Part shown: positions 16,588 through 24,732 of the stretch, one piece after another | Layout of the letters: each line of letters starts with the position of its first letter | Numbering within the stretch: position 1 is the first letter of the stretch | Made by a program: the position numbers and the translations under genes | The notes under the pieces: generated by a model | What the model was told of the DNA's origin: nothing | Seen by the model: only the letters and a program-made list of their open reading frames with translations | Database searches by the model: none | Assembly (NCBI GenBank): GCA_965234685.1 | Contig: OZ248539.1 | Location: forward strand, 1,550,001-1,614,000 | Origin: Fimbriimonas planktonicus | Lineage (GTDB): Bacteria > Armatimonadota > Fimbriimonadia > Fimbriimonadales > Fimbriimonadaceae | Length of the DNA stretch: 64,000 nucleotides | Direction of reading: 5' to 3'

Positions 16588-17109
16588 TTAGAAGCGAACG
16601 CCGACGAACAGGCCGTAGCCGTTCAGCGACGAGTCATCGTTGCCAAAGAATCGTCCTTCAACGAAGACTGGAGTCGCGCCGGAAGTCAGGTTGTAGCCAA
16701 CTCCGAGCGTGTAAGCGAAGTTGGTGTTCTGCGAAGTGCCGCCGCCCGATGGCTTTCGGGAGAACGAAAGGCCAGCGCCAGCCGTGTAGAACAACTTTTC
16801 GTTGAGTTCGCCCACGTAGTTGACAAGAACTGGGACAACTCGGTAGTCATTTCGGTTGTAGAAGTCAACCGAGACAGCGAGGTGTGCCTTGTAAGTTGGG
16901 CTCTTTGCAGCGACCGAAAGCTCTCGAACTTTGTACTGCAAACCAACTGCGAGCCAGGTCTTCGACTCAGCCTTGGCGGCGCCGCCGGTTGGGAAGAAGG
17001 CTCCAACTCGGGCGCTGAGGCCGTTGACTGGTGAAGTCTGAGCCGATGCGGTCTGAACAGCGAAAAGGCCTGCAACCGCGATTGCTACGAGGGTGATGTT
17101 CTTTGTCAT
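16588..17109 (-). CDS. Small outer-membrane beta-barrel-like protein
   Basis: 173 residues with a clear signal peptide ending at AQTASAQT. The mature part is made of alternating hydrophobic strands with aromatic ends (KTWLAVGLQYKVREL, HLAVSVDFYNRNDYRVVPVL, FAYTLGVGYNL), and the chain ends LFVGVRF with C-terminal Phe, the usual signal for outer-membrane barrel assembly. Glycine-rich turns separate the strands; eight strands would fit the length. No enzymatic motif. A GGAAGA ribosome-binding site precedes the ATG and a strong terminator follows, so it is a single-gene unit. It could be a structural or adhesion porin-like protein. Confidence 0.65.
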   Translation of the reverse strand: MTKNITLVAIAVAGLFAVQTASAQTSPVNGLSARVGAFFPTGGAAKAESKTWLAVGLQYKVRELSVAAKSPTYKAHLAVSVDFYNRNDYRVVPVLVNYVGELNEKLFYTAGAGLSFSRKPSGGGTSQNTNFAYTLGVGYNLTSGATPVFVEGRFFGNDDSSLNGYGLFVGVRF

Positions 17110-17165
17110 GTCTTTATCTTCCGTGATTAAAGTCGGATTTACTTAACTATAGCACCCGGCTAAAT

Positions 17166-18287
17166 TCAGCGACAACTGCATTGTCGGATGATTTCGACCG
17201 CAAGTTTAGCCGTGTTCACAAGATCAATCCGAGATATTCGCTCTTCATGGGTGTGGATCTTGTCCATGCCAGTCGACACGACAACGGCAGGAATCCCGCG
17301 AGCGTTAAAGATGTTCGCGTCACTGCCGCCCAACGTGTGTCGAAGAGCCGGCTCAAATCCCATCGCCCTGCTCGCGGCTTGAGCCTTCTGCACGACGGGT
17401 TCAGATTCCTCGAGGAGGAAAGAAGTGTAATGACGGTGGTGTTCGAACGTGACTTGTGCCCCTGCGGCAGCGGCGGCGGCCGAAAACCCGGACCGCATGT
17501 GCTCAATCTGCTGGTCGAGTTCTTCAAGGTCGAGGCTCCTCGCTTCAGCTCGAAGGGTCACTTCCGCACAAACGACGTTCGTTGCGGTTCCCCCTTCGAT
17601 CGAGCCAATGTTTGCCGTGGTAACGGCAGAGATTCGGCCTAGGCTCATTCCTTGAATTGCGGCTGCCGCAACTTGAATCGCATTGATTCCCTTCTCCGGC
17701 TCCTTACCGGCGTGAGCTGGCTTTCCAAAAATCTGAACCGTGAGTTTGTCGTGGGTTGCCGTTTGGTTAACAAATGTCCCGACCGGAGGACCGGTATCAA
17801 GAACGAACCCGTAATCCACTTCGACCTGATCGAAATCCATCACCGATGCCCCTAGCAGTCCGATTTCTTCCGCAACGCTGAACAGCAAATAGATGTCGCC
17901 GTGCGGCTCCTGATCCTCAATGACGGAACGAACCGCTTCGATTGCCGGTGCAATCCCCGCACGATCGTCAGCACCGAGAATGGTTGTCCCGTCACTGACA
18001 AAAACCCCATCGATTTCGGAGATCACCAGCCGATCGGTCGGCTCGACCGTGTCGAAGTGGGCCGAAAAGAATATTCGAGGCAAGCCCGATACATTCGCTG
18101 GTAGCTTTGCGATCAGGTTGTTGGCCGTCCCACCCAACCGCTCCGCCGCACTGTCCTCCCAAACCTCCAGACCGAGCTCGATCAGATGCTTCTTCGTCCA
18201 AGCGACAATTTCAGCTTCGGCAAGTGACGGGGCGTTGAATTGGCACAGGTCCAGGAAAAGTTTGACCAGCCGATTCTCGTTAATCAT
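17166..18287 (-). CDS. M20 family metallopeptidase (PepT-like)
   Basis: A 373-residue zinc exopeptidase of the PepT/carboxypeptidase G2 group, expected to cleave di- or tripeptides in the cytoplasm. Metal-site motifs are in order: SAHFDTVEPTD (first His and Asp, about 75-80), GADDRAGIA (bridging Asp), AEEIGLLGA (catalytic and metal Glu), VLDTG, and a late metal-binding His in DKIHTHEERI near the C-terminus. A dimerisation lid starts at TVQIFGKPAHAGKEPEKG. The start at MINENRLVKLF begins the family similarity; the longer open frame upstream crosses the divergent ferredoxin promoter. No operon partner. Confidence 0.9.
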   Translation of the reverse strand: MINENRLVKLFLDLCQFNAPSLAEAEIVAWTKKHLIELGLEVWEDSAAERLGGTANNLIAKLPANVSGLPRIFFSAHFDTVEPTDRLVISEIDGVFVSDGTTILGADDRAGIAPAIEAVRSVIEDQEPHGDIYLLFSVAEEIGLLGASVMDFDQVEVDYGFVLDTGPPVGTFVNQTATHDKLTVQIFGKPAHAGKEPEKGINAIQVAAAAIQGMSLGRISAVTTANIGSIEGGTATNVVCAEVTLRAEARSLDLEELDQQIEHMRSGFSAAAAAAGAQVTFEHHRHYTSFLLEESEPVVQKAQAASRAMGFEPALRHTLGGSDANIFNARGIPAVVVSTGMDKIHTHEERISRIDLVNTAKLAVEIIRQCSCR

Positions 18288-18374
18288 TCGTTCGCTTTTA
18301 CCCGTCCAACCGGACTTCAGAAAAATTGATGACCAACTCGCCGCGGAGTCGAACACTTCGGCGCGTCTGTCCGC

Positions 18375-18380
18375 TAGAAT
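18375..18380 (+). promoter_or_regulatory. -10 box of the ferredoxin gene, likely leaderless
   Basis: TAGAAT ends 6 bases before the ATG at 18387, so the transcript would begin close to the start codon. No Shine-Dalgarno sequence is present between them. Confidence 0.45.
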
Positions 18381-18386
18381 TGCGCC

Positions 18387-18710
18387 ATGGCATTGCACAC
18401 CGTGACCGTTGATGGCGTTGGTTCGTTTGAAGTTGAAGAAGGGACAAAACTTGTTCTTGCCCTTGAACAGAACGGCGTGGACGTAAGCCACCGATGCGGC
18501 GGGCACGCTCGATGCACGACCTGTCGAGTCGGATTTGCGACCGAGGCACCTCCGTTTGGCGAAGCCGAACAAGTCAGCCTCACCGAAGACGGCGTGCTCG
18601 GATCATTCCGACTTTCGTGCCAAGTCCGCGTCGACCGAGACATGCGGGTTAACGTCCTCATGCGCGCCTCCGAGAAGGGTTGGGAGCCAGGACCAGAGGT
18701 TGAGGCGTAA
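18387..18710 (+). CDS. [2Fe-2S] ferredoxin
   Basis: 107 residues with a plant/adrenodoxin-type 2Fe-2S fold. Cluster cysteines lie in HRCGGHARCTTC (about residues 37, 43 and 46) and in FRLSCQVRV (about 77). The CX5CX2C spacing with a distant fourth Cys is characteristic. N-terminal strands (LHTVTVDGVGSFEVEEGTKL) and a C-terminal part rich in Glu and Val complete the domain. It lies 25 bases before apt on the same strand but has no functional link to it. The redox partner is not identifiable from neighbours. Confidence 0.9.
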   Translation: MALHTVTVDGVGSFEVEEGTKLVLALEQNGVDVSHRCGGHARCTTCRVGFATEAPPFGEAEQVSLTEDGVLGSFRLSCQVRVDRDMRVNVLMRASEKGWEPGPEVEA

Positions 18711-18735
18711 GACACGTTTGGTACATTGAACACAC

Positions 18736-19257
18736 ATGCATGAATTGCTCGCCGAGAAACTCATTCGCGATGTTCCAGACTTTCCCAAGCCGGGCATAGT
18801 CTTCAAGGACATCACTCCGGTTCTGGAATCCCCAGAAGCCCTTCAGCAAGTCGTTTATCTGATGGCGGCAAATGCAGAGTCCAAGGGCGCCGACGTCATC
18901 GTTGGCGTCGAAAGTCGCGGATTCATCTTCGGCGTTCCCGTAGCGATGGCGCTTCAAAAGCCATTCGTGCTGGCACGAAAAGTTGGCAAGTTGCCGTACG
19001 AGAAAATTTTCGAGGAGTACTCGCTTGAGTACGGAACGAACACCGTTGAAATGCACACGGACGCCATCAAGCCTGGTCAGAAGGCGATCATCCTTGATGA
19101 TCTCCTTGCCACCGGCGGAACGGCTCGGGCCAGCGCGCGTCTGGTCGAACGACTCGGCGGCACCGTGGTCGGATTCGGCTTTCTCATCGAGCTCGGCTTC
19201 CTAAACGGTCGCGAAGCTCTTCTGAATTACGACGTACACAGCCTGATCACTTTCTGA
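18736..19257 (+). CDS. apt: Adenine phosphoribosyltransferase
   Basis: Converts adenine and PRPP to AMP in purine salvage. 173 residues, the normal size. The N-terminal RDVPDFPKPGIVFKDITPVL is diagnostic of Apt. The adenine-side motif VGVESRGFIFGVPVA is followed by the PRPP-binding loop AIILDDLLATGGTARA near residue 120. A TACATT 8 bases before the ATG may be its own -10 box. It is followed 5 bases later by a small secreted protein gene and then miaA, so it may head a loose operon. Confidence 0.96.
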   Translation: MHELLAEKLIRDVPDFPKPGIVFKDITPVLESPEALQQVVYLMAANAESKGADVIVGVESRGFIFGVPVAMALQKPFVLARKVGKLPYEKIFEEYSLEYGTNTVEMHTDAIKPGQKAIILDDLLATGGTARASARLVERLGGTVVGFGFLIELGFLNGREALLNYDVHSLITF

Positions 19258-19262
19258 AAATC

Positions 19263-19664
19263 ATGAGACTTCTCGCCCCTATTACCCTCGCAGCACTGCT
19301 GCTCAGCGTCAGCGCGAACGCGCAAACCACTAAGGCTCCCGCCGCAAAACCTGTCGTCGTCACTGTTTCGGACCTCGCGAAGAAGGCATCCAACTTCGAC
19401 AAGAAGAACGTCCAAACCACCGGCAAAGTCGAAAAGTTTGAACAACGCACGAGCCGAAAGGGCAACGCGTACTTTGTTTTTGATCTCATCGAAGGCAAAG
19501 AGCGCGTCCACATCTACGGCCAGGGCAAGCTCGAAGTGAAGGTCAAAGACGGCGACAAACTCAAAGTCACCGGATTCTTCCGAAAGGAAAAGAAAATCGG
19601 AGATCGAAGCTTCAAGAACGAAATCCAAGTTGATCTGAAAAAGAAGCCTATCGAGGTCCTGTAA
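19263..19664 (+). CDS. Small secreted OB-fold-like protein
   Basis: 133 residues: a signal peptide (MRLLAPITLAALLLSVSANA), a short Ala/Lys linker and one beta-barrel domain (about 37-130). This domain starts VSDLAKKASNFDKKNVQTTG and runs through GKVEKFEQRTSRKGNAYFVF to KLKVTGFFRKEKKIG. The order of strands and the KxVxTGKV pattern resemble OB-fold nucleic-acid or ligand-binding domains of exported proteins. No catalytic residues are evident. It sits 2 bases before miaA, which points to cotranscription rather than shared function. Confidence 0.6.
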   Translation: MRLLAPITLAALLLSVSANAQTTKAPAAKPVVVTVSDLAKKASNFDKKNVQTTGKVEKFEQRTSRKGNAYFVFDLIEGKERVHIYGQGKLEVKVKDGDKLKVTGFFRKEKKIGDRSFKNEIQVDLKKKPIEVL

Positions 19665-19666
19665 CC

Positions 19667-20560
19667 TTGACCGCTCCACGGTCGGGAGATCCCCGACTTA
19701 TTGCCGTTATGGGCACCACCGCGTCTGGCAAGACCTCGCTGGTTGAGTCTCTTGCCGACGAAATGGGTGCCGTGCTCATAAACGGCGACGCATTCCAAAT
19801 CTATCGAGGAATGGACATCGGCACCGGTAAATCAAGCACTCCGGACCGGTATGCGCTGATGAACATTCGAAACCCGGACCAGACTTACGGGGTCGGTGAG
19901 TTTGTCCTTGAGGCCCTGGCTGTACTGGCAACGGCCCACGCAGATGGCAAAGACGCGATCGTTGTAGGTGGCACTGGGCTCTATATCCGGGCCCTTTTTG
20001 AAAACTACGCAGACCTCGCCGAAATGCCTTCGCCGGAACTCCGAGCACGCCTTAATGAGACCCCCCTGGAGGAATTGCTCGTCGAACTTAAGGAACGGGA
20101 CCCAAGTTCATTTGAGGCGATCGACCTCAAAAATCCGATTCGCGTTAAGCGCGCAATCGAGCGGACTTTTGCGGAACGGCGAACTGTTCCGCCCAACCCA
20201 TACGTTTTACAATTGAAGATTGCGTTAGATCGCGATCTTGAAGTGTTAAGGGAAGCCATTGCCCATCGCACCGGCTTAATGGTGCAAAATGGCTGGATTG
20301 AGGAAGTCGAAAGACTTGAGTCTGCCGGATACGGCCAAAACGATCCTGGATTCCGAGCCATCGGATACCGGACGATGAGCAAGTACCGAGCGGGCGAGAT
20401 TCCTCTGGACGTAGCGATGGAGACAACGATTGTCGAAACCGTACGTTATGCCAAACGGCAGAAAACGTGGCTACGAACGGAGAAGAATCTCACGATCCTT
20501 GATGGTGGAAAAGATGCGGTCTCAGAGGCGAGACAGGCAATTTCCGCGATGTATTGCTAA
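19667..20560 (+). CDS. miaA: tRNA dimethylallyltransferase
   Basis: Transfers the dimethylallyl group to A37 of tRNAs reading U-initial codons. 297 residues. The P-loop is AVMGTTASGKTSLVESLADE; then INGDAFQIYRGMDIGTGK (substrate/tRNA contact), VVGGTGLYIRALFEN, and the RNA-binding FRAIGYRTMSKYRAG with TVRYAKRQKTWLRTE near the C-terminus. The start is TTG at 19667, 2 bases past the previous stop. hfq follows 15 bases downstream; the miaA-hfq pair is conserved across many Gram-negative bacteria. Confidence 0.95.
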   Translation: MTAPRSGDPRLIAVMGTTASGKTSLVESLADEMGAVLINGDAFQIYRGMDIGTGKSSTPDRYALMNIRNPDQTYGVGEFVLEALAVLATAHADGKDAIVVGGTGLYIRALFENYADLAEMPSPELRARLNETPLEELLVELKERDPSSFEAIDLKNPIRVKRAIERTFAERRTVPPNPYVLQLKIALDRDLEVLREAIAHRTGLMVQNGWIEEVERLESAGYGQNDPGFRAIGYRTMSKYRAGEIPLDVAMETTIVETVRYAKRQKTWLRTEKNLTILDGGKDAVSEARQAISAMYC

Positions 20561-20575
20561 TCGGAGATTATTTTG

Positions 20576-20836
20576 ATGGGTAAAGCCATAAACCTACAGG
20601 ACATGTTCCTGAACCAAGTGCGCAAAGAAGGGATCGCGGTGACGATCTACTTGACCAACAGCGTTCAGCTCAAGGGTCAGGTGCGCGGATTTGACGCATT
20701 CACCGTATTACTTGACCAGCCGGGCAAGCCAACTCAGTTGGTTTACAAGCACGCCGTCGCCAGCATCGTTCCCGCTCGTCCCGTGGGAAGCTACCGATCG
20801 CCGAGCGATGGCCCAGAGGCACGCGACGACGAATGA
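20576..20836 (+). CDS. hfq: RNA chaperone Hfq
   Basis: 86 residues forming one Sm domain. Sm1 is NLQDMFLNQVRKEGIAVTIYLTN with the QLKGQVRGFDAFTVLL strand pair; Sm2 is QLVYKHAVASIVPARPV, containing the invariant YKHA that binds U-rich RNA at the proximal face. Two differences from E. coli Hfq are visible: a two-residue longer loop between the Sm motifs (LDQPGKPTQ) and a poorer rim patch (RKEG rather than RRER). The acidic short tail is PSDGPEARDDE. The start is the ATG at 20576 with GGAGA about 10 bases upstream. It overlaps dapF in an ATGA junction. Confidence 0.95.
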   Translation: MGKAINLQDMFLNQVRKEGIAVTIYLTNSVQLKGQVRGFDAFTVLLDQPGKPTQLVYKHAVASIVPARPVGSYRSPSDGPEARDDE

Positions 20837-21621
20837 TTAACTTCACCAAAATGCACGGAATTGGCAACGATTTCGTGATTTTGGATGGAATATCGGAACA
20901 GCTCCCGCCGGGCAATCTGGCGGGGCTCAGCCAACGAATGTGCGACCGACATCGAGGCGTCGGGGCCGATGGCCTGATTCTCGTTGAACGGAGCAACCGT
21001 GCTCCTTGGCGGATGCGAATGCTGAACCCAGATGGTAGCGAAAGCGAAATGTGTGGGAACGGCCTGCGCTGTTTCGCCCAATACATTTTGGATCGAGGTT
21101 ACGAAACCGCTCCAGAATTCAACGTGGAGACCGGTGCCGGCGTCCTGGCGGTAAACACCGTGAACGGTCTGATCAAGGTGAATATGGGTCGCTACGTTTT
21201 GCCGCCCAAGGACACCACGTTGCCCGTGTTGCCCCACGGCCTATACGGGTTCCCCGTTTCGATGGGCAATCCCCATTTGGTCATTTTCGTTCCAGATGTG
21301 GCAGCCGTACCCTTAGAGTCTTGGGGGCCAGAGCTTGAGCATCATTCGGCATTTCCTGAGCGCACCAACGTGCACTTTGTGCAAGTTTTAGACCGAGGCG
21401 CCGTTCGACAGCGAACCTGGGAGCGTGGAGCCGGGATTACCTTGGCGTGCGGAACTGGAGCCTGCAGCGTGGCCGTAACGGGCTTTGTAACCGGAAAGAC
21501 CGAGTCGAAAGTTAAGGTCCACCTTCCCGGTGGCGATCTGGTTATTGAAGTTCAAGAGGACGAGTTCGTGATGATGTCCGGACCAGCTAGCACCGTTTTC
21601 GCTGGCGTCTGGCCCGACTAA
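20833..21621 (+). CDS. dapF: Diaminopimelate epimerase
   Basis: Converts LL- to meso-diaminopimelate, the last shared step to lysine and meso-DAP peptidoglycan. 262 residues. It opens FTKMHGIGNDFVILDG, contains the first catalytic Cys in SEMCGNGLRCFA (about residue 72) and the second in LACGTGACSVAV (about 205), the pair of acid/base thiols. Both halves of the pseudo-symmetric fold are present. It is translationally coupled to hfq. Its stop overlaps the convergent smpB stop by 4 bases. Presence implies meso-DAP type wall chemistry, matching the NlpC/P60 hydrolase. Confidence 0.96.
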   Translation: MINFTKMHGIGNDFVILDGISEQLPPGNLAGLSQRMCDRHRGVGADGLILVERSNRAPWRMRMLNPDGSESEMCGNGLRCFAQYILDRGYETAPEFNVETGAGVLAVNTVNGLIKVNMGRYVLPPKDTTLPVLPHGLYGFPVSMGNPHLVIFVPDVAAVPLESWGPELEHHSAFPERTNVHFVQVLDRGAVRQRTWERGAGITLACGTGACSVAVTGFVTGKTESKVKVHLPGGDLVIEVQEDEFVMMSGPASTVFAGVWPD

Positions 21622-22103
21622 AGTTTCTCAGAACGCATTCGATCGATCTCGCGACGCGTGTCATCCTTCGCAATTGAGTCTCGTTTGTCGTAGTTCGACT
21701 TACCTCGCGCGAGGGCAATTTGAACCTTAGCTTTGCCTCGATCATTGAAGTAGACCGACAGCGGAATGATCGACAGCCCCTTCTCCATCTGCTTGCGCTC
21801 AAGGGTCGCGATCTCTTTCCGGTGCATCAATAGCTTCCGGTCTCGCCGACGCTCGTGGCCGAAAACGGATGCTTTATCGTACGGCTCAATATCCAAGTTG
21901 AGGATCCAAAGTTCCTCTTTCATCACGCGGCAAAAGGCGTCGGTCAGGTTGCCCTTACCTTGATACAGGCTCTTCACTTCTGTTCCAGAGAGAATCAGCC
22001 CGGCTTCGTATGTGTCCTGGATGGCGTAGTCGTACCGAGCCTTTCGGTTCTGAATCGACTTCGGTGCTACCCCTTCCTTGCCTTTTTTGCCTGCCTTTGC
22101 CAT
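21618..22103 (-). CDS. smpB: SsrA-binding protein SmpB
   Basis: Partner of tmRNA in rescue of stalled ribosomes. 161 residues, OB-like barrel with IQDTYEAGLILSGTEVKSLY, GKGNLTDAFCRV, and the KLLMHRKEI tmRNA-contact segment. The basic C-terminal tail KVQIALARGKSNYDKRDSI inserts into the mRNA channel. An N-terminal Lys-rich extension precedes the fold. The tmRNA gene itself is not in the flanking sequence. The product is convergent with dapF. Confidence 0.96.
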   Translation of the reverse strand: MAKAGKKGKEGVAPKSIQNRKARYDYAIQDTYEAGLILSGTEVKSLYQGKGNLTDAFCRVMKEELWILNLDIEPYDKASVFGHERRRDRKLLMHRKEIATLERKQMEKGLSIIPLSVYFNDRGKAKVQIALARGKSNYDKRDSIAKDDTRREIDRMRSEKL

Positions 22104-22227
22104 AACTTCCCCGACCCGCGGGGACTTAGCAGTGTACCGATGGCACTACTTTCCTTCCTGAGGCGTTAGCCTTTGCGTGTCCGTGAGTTGGGTGAGAACC
22201 CTTCTGCACGGGTAGATTGGAACATAT

Positions 22228-23010
22228 ATGAAATCGCTTTACGGCATCTTACTGGCCGCCGTTGTCCTTGCGGGTTGCAACAACTCCGCACCAGCACCAG
22301 TGACAACGAAGGAGCCTGAAAATGGCAAAGTCGGCAAAACGGCCGAAACCTCCGACATTCTCGATGAGCTGGTAATCAAGGACGTCAAGGTTGGAAAGGG
22401 CGAACCGGTTAAAGCGGGCGACACCTGCTTTGTCCGGTACCGCGGCTTACTCGTCGACGGAACCGAATTTGACTCGAACATGGTCGAAGGCCGGGAATTG
22501 TTCTCATTCCAAGCCGGTCCTGGCGGTCAAGTCATCGAAGGCTGGAAAACCGGCGTCATCGGCATGAAGGAAGGCGGAGAACGAAAGCTCTCGATTCCTT
22601 GGAAAATGGCATACGGTGAAGGCGGAAGCGGAAAGATTCCACCCAAGGCCGACCTGTACTTCACGATCAAGCTCGAAAGCGTTCTGCGAGCGGGTGAAGA
22701 AGCAACCGTCAGCCGAAAGATTCTGAAGCAAGGCACCGGTGTGGCGGTTAAGAAGGGCGACAAGATCGAAGTCGACTTTATCGGATCATTGCTTGATGGC
22801 AACCAGATCGATTCCGGCAAGTACGTTTTCACCGTTGGCGAGGGCGAGGTCATCCCCGGTATCGACGCTGGCGTAATCGGAATGAAGAAGGGCGGCAAAG
22901 TCAAACTTCAAATCCCACCTGCGGCAGCCTTTGGGCAGTTTGGCCGAGAGCCAACCGTTCCGGCCGGAGCATTCGTAATCTACGAAGTAGAACTGCTCGG
23001 ATTTAAGTGA
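22228..23010 (+). CDS. Lipoprotein with two FKBP-type peptidyl-prolyl isomerase domains
   Basis: 260 residues. The lipoprotein signal ends at VVLAGC, so the mature protein is anchored by its N-terminal Cys. FKBP domain 1 (about 48-150) contains VRYRGLLVDGTEFDSN and GWKTGVIGMKEGGERKL with PWKMAYGEGG. Domain 2 (about 155-260) contains VDFIGSLLDGNQIDSG and GIDAGVIGMKKGGKVKL. The aromatic pocket is better kept in domain 1; domain 2 has AAFGQFGREP in place of the usual YG segment, so it may bind rather than isomerise. It would help fold exported proteins. It overlaps the next gene (TGATG junction). Confidence 0.88.
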   Translation: MKSLYGILLAAVVLAGCNNSAPAPVTTKEPENGKVGKTAETSDILDELVIKDVKVGKGEPVKAGDTCFVRYRGLLVDGTEFDSNMVEGRELFSFQAGPGGQVIEGWKTGVIGMKEGGERKLSIPWKMAYGEGGSGKIPPKADLYFTIKLESVLRAGEEATVSRKILKQGTGVAVKKGDKIEVDFIGSLLDGNQIDSGKYVFTVGEGEVIPGIDAGVIGMKKGGKVKLQIPPAAAFGQFGREPTVPAGAFVIYEVELLGFK

Positions 23011-23684
23011 TGACACCTCGAACTCAGATTGCTCTCCCGCTCATGGCCGGCCTTTGCTTGGTCTCCTCGTCCGCGTTTGCACAGATCACCGCGAAAAACG
23101 GCCTGTACGATTTCCGCGTGAAGCTGACCAGCGGGCAAAAGCTCAGCTACGTCAACTCGGTGGTTGCGATGGGCGGAATCAAGGTGGATATGCCGATCTC
23201 CATGAAGGTCCTTTCGGTGACAGGTGGCAAGGCGACCGTCGAAACAAAGACCGGGCCAGGCCGAATGAACGGACAGGCGATGTCTGAAAATGCGGTCACG
23301 GAGAAAGCTGTGATCGACCTCAAGGGGCAGCCCGTCGGCGCTGGATCAACCGGCACCGGAACCGTATTCGGTGCCGCGCCCAAAAAGCCGGTCAAGGTTG
23401 GAGCAACGTGGACCGGAAAGGCACCCACCGGCGATACCGGCATTGGGATGAAAGACATCACCGCCACTTACACCTTCGTTGGCGTCAAGTCCGTTAATGG
23501 AAAGCAAGTGGCCGAGATAAAAGTCACCATCAAGGGCTCTGGAGACTCGTCTATGACCGGCGGTGGAATCGTTCATCTTCTCACCTCAGACGGCTTCCTC
23601 CAATCTAGCAAGCTTTCGATGGCTCTCAAAATGGCAGGCTCGACGCAGCCAATGACCTTCACCGCAAACACGTACCGCAAGTGA
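23010..23684 (+). CDS. Secreted protein of unknown function (DUF6263-like)
   Basis: About 224 residues with a signal peptide (IALPLMAGLCLVSSSAFAQ). The mature part is an all-beta domain rich in Lys, Thr and Gly: YDFRVKLTSGQKLSYVNSVV near the start, an internal repeat-like section with SVTGGKATVETKTGPG, and a final strand set ending QPMTFTANTYRK. The layout recalls exported families described as having a tandem strand-rich fold that binds lipids or small ligands, but no named family is certain. It is coupled to the FKBP lipoprotein upstream and overlaps the ArgC-like gene downstream. Confidence 0.6.
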   Translation: MTPRTQIALPLMAGLCLVSSSAFAQITAKNGLYDFRVKLTSGQKLSYVNSVVAMGGIKVDMPISMKVLSVTGGKATVETKTGPGRMNGQAMSENAVTEKAVIDLKGQPVGAGSTGTGTVFGAAPKKPVKVGATWTGKAPTGDTGIGMKDITATYTFVGVKSVNGKQVAEIKVTIKGSGDSSMTGGGIVHLLTSDGFLQSSKLSMALKMAGSTQPMTFTANTYRK

Positions 23685-24391
23685 TTGACGTCCTAGCCGA
23701 AAGCGGCCTTACTGGCCTGATTCCGATGCTCTCCCGCCATCCGCGAGTAGCATCGGTCTCCGAGGGTGCAAACGGAATCTCCTTCAGCTTGAACGGCTGG
23801 CATCGCGAAGTTAGAGTTGCCGATCGCGATTGCGAATTGGCCGGTCTGGTTGAGCTAATGGATAACAATCCGTTGGTTTGCGCTGATGTCGTTTCCGTGC
23901 TCCCGGCCAACGCCGTTCTGCCCACGATTGCCGTTGGTCCATTGGCTCAAGCGGGCCTGCTGGTAGAAGCACCTACCGTCATGACCAGCCTGGAAACCGA
24001 CGAGGAAGACCTCGGCTACTGGCTCACGCGCTCAGACTGGCGCGGCGGAGTCACAGTTTCGCACTCTGAACTTGAGCTTGGTACCGTGGTCGCCGTAACG
24101 GTGATCGCCGCCATCGCCACTCCTCCAGATCCGAGCGACATTGACGATCTCTTTGAGGAGCGCTACGGCCGCTCGTTCTTTATCCAGCGCAACGAAGTCG
24201 ACCCCTGGGACACAAAACTCGTCCAGGGCACAAACAAGGCGGTTTATCGCCTTCGCTGGACGCCTGACGAGCCGCACAGTTTGCTGACCATCCAGTTGAT
24301 GGCAGATCTAAACGGAAAGCTTGGCGCGGGCCAGCTTGTTCATTGCTTCAATGTGATGAACGGGTTCGAAGAAAGCCTCGCCCTCGAGTAG
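23681..24391 (+). CDS. Shortened ArgC-like protein lacking the catalytic cysteine segment
   Basis: 236 residues, about 100 fewer than ArgC (N-acetyl-gamma-glutamyl-phosphate reductase). The N-terminus LAESGLTGLIPMLSRHPRVA parallels the ArgC start (GASGYTG then a LLxxHPxV helix), and ADVVSVLPANAVLP parallels the end of its Rossmann domain. The C-terminal part DIDDLFEERYGRSFFIQRNE, then TKLVQGTNK, and GAGQLVHCFNVMNGFEESL matches the ArgC dimerisation domain. The segment with NPGCYPT, which carries the active-site Cys, is absent, and the dinucleotide loop is degenerate (LAESGLTG). It is unlikely to be a reductase. It is coupled by a GTG start to the gene upstream. The call rests on motif order read by eye. 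Confidence 0.55.
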   Translation: MIDVLAESGLTGLIPMLSRHPRVASVSEGANGISFSLNGWHREVRVADRDCELAGLVELMDNNPLVCADVVSVLPANAVLPTIAVGPLAQAGLLVEAPTVMTSLETDEEDLGYWLTRSDWRGGVTVSHSELELGTVVAVTVIAAIATPPDPSDIDDLFEERYGRSFFIQRNEVDPWDTKLVQGTNKAVYRLRWTPDEPHSLLTIQLMADLNGKLGAGQLVHCFNVMNGFEESLALE

Positions 24392-24730
24392 CTAATCCTT
24401 CGCATCGAGGTCGATTACTTTCGAAGGTCGGGTCTTTTCGGCTTCAATCTGCGCCATCTCTTCTTTGTCCCCGACCATGTAATCAACTCCGTCGCCGGTG
24501 CTTTTTTCCCAAACACCCTTCTCGGCGCGCTTCCAGACGGTGAAGCCATGCTTGCCCGGGTCGCGCTGTTTCGAGACCTTGAAGGACGCACGGCTGATGA
24601 CCCGCTTCACTTCTAAACCGCAGTCTGGGCAGAACTTCAACGCCTCATCATTCACCGACTGAATCGCCGCGACCCGATTGGGGCACATGAAGCAATCGCG
24701 ATCCACCGGCTCGTACTCGTACACTGGCAT
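24392..24730 (-). CDS. FmdB-like zinc-ribbon protein
   Basis: 112 residues beginning MPVYEYEPVDRDCFMCPNRV, the typical opening of the FmdB/CxxC_CxxC_SSSS family, with a second pair in FCPDCGLEVKRVIS. The four cysteines form a rubredoxin-like zinc knuckle. The rest is Lys/Glu-rich and likely unstructured (EKSTGDGVDYMVGDKEEMAQ). Start chosen at MPVYEY because the family begins there; four extra upstream residues are possible. Function of the family is unsettled (regulatory or zinc handling). It ends back-to-back with the ArgC-like gene and diverges from the glycosylase gene with almost no spacing. Confidence 0.8.
   Translation of the reverse strand: MPVYEYEPVDRDCFMCPNRVAAIQSVNDEALKFCPDCGLEVKRVISRASFKVSKQRDPGKHGFTVWKRAEKGVWEKSTGDGVDYMVGDKEEMAQIEAEKTRPSKVIDLDAKD
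24720..24725 (+). promoter_or_regulatory. -10 box of the uracil-DNA glycosylase gene, likely leaderless
   Basis: TACACT ends 7 bases before the GTG at 24733. It lies inside the coding start of the divergent FmdB-like gene. No Shine-Dalgarno sequence is present. Confidence 0.4.
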
Positions 24731-24732
24731 CA

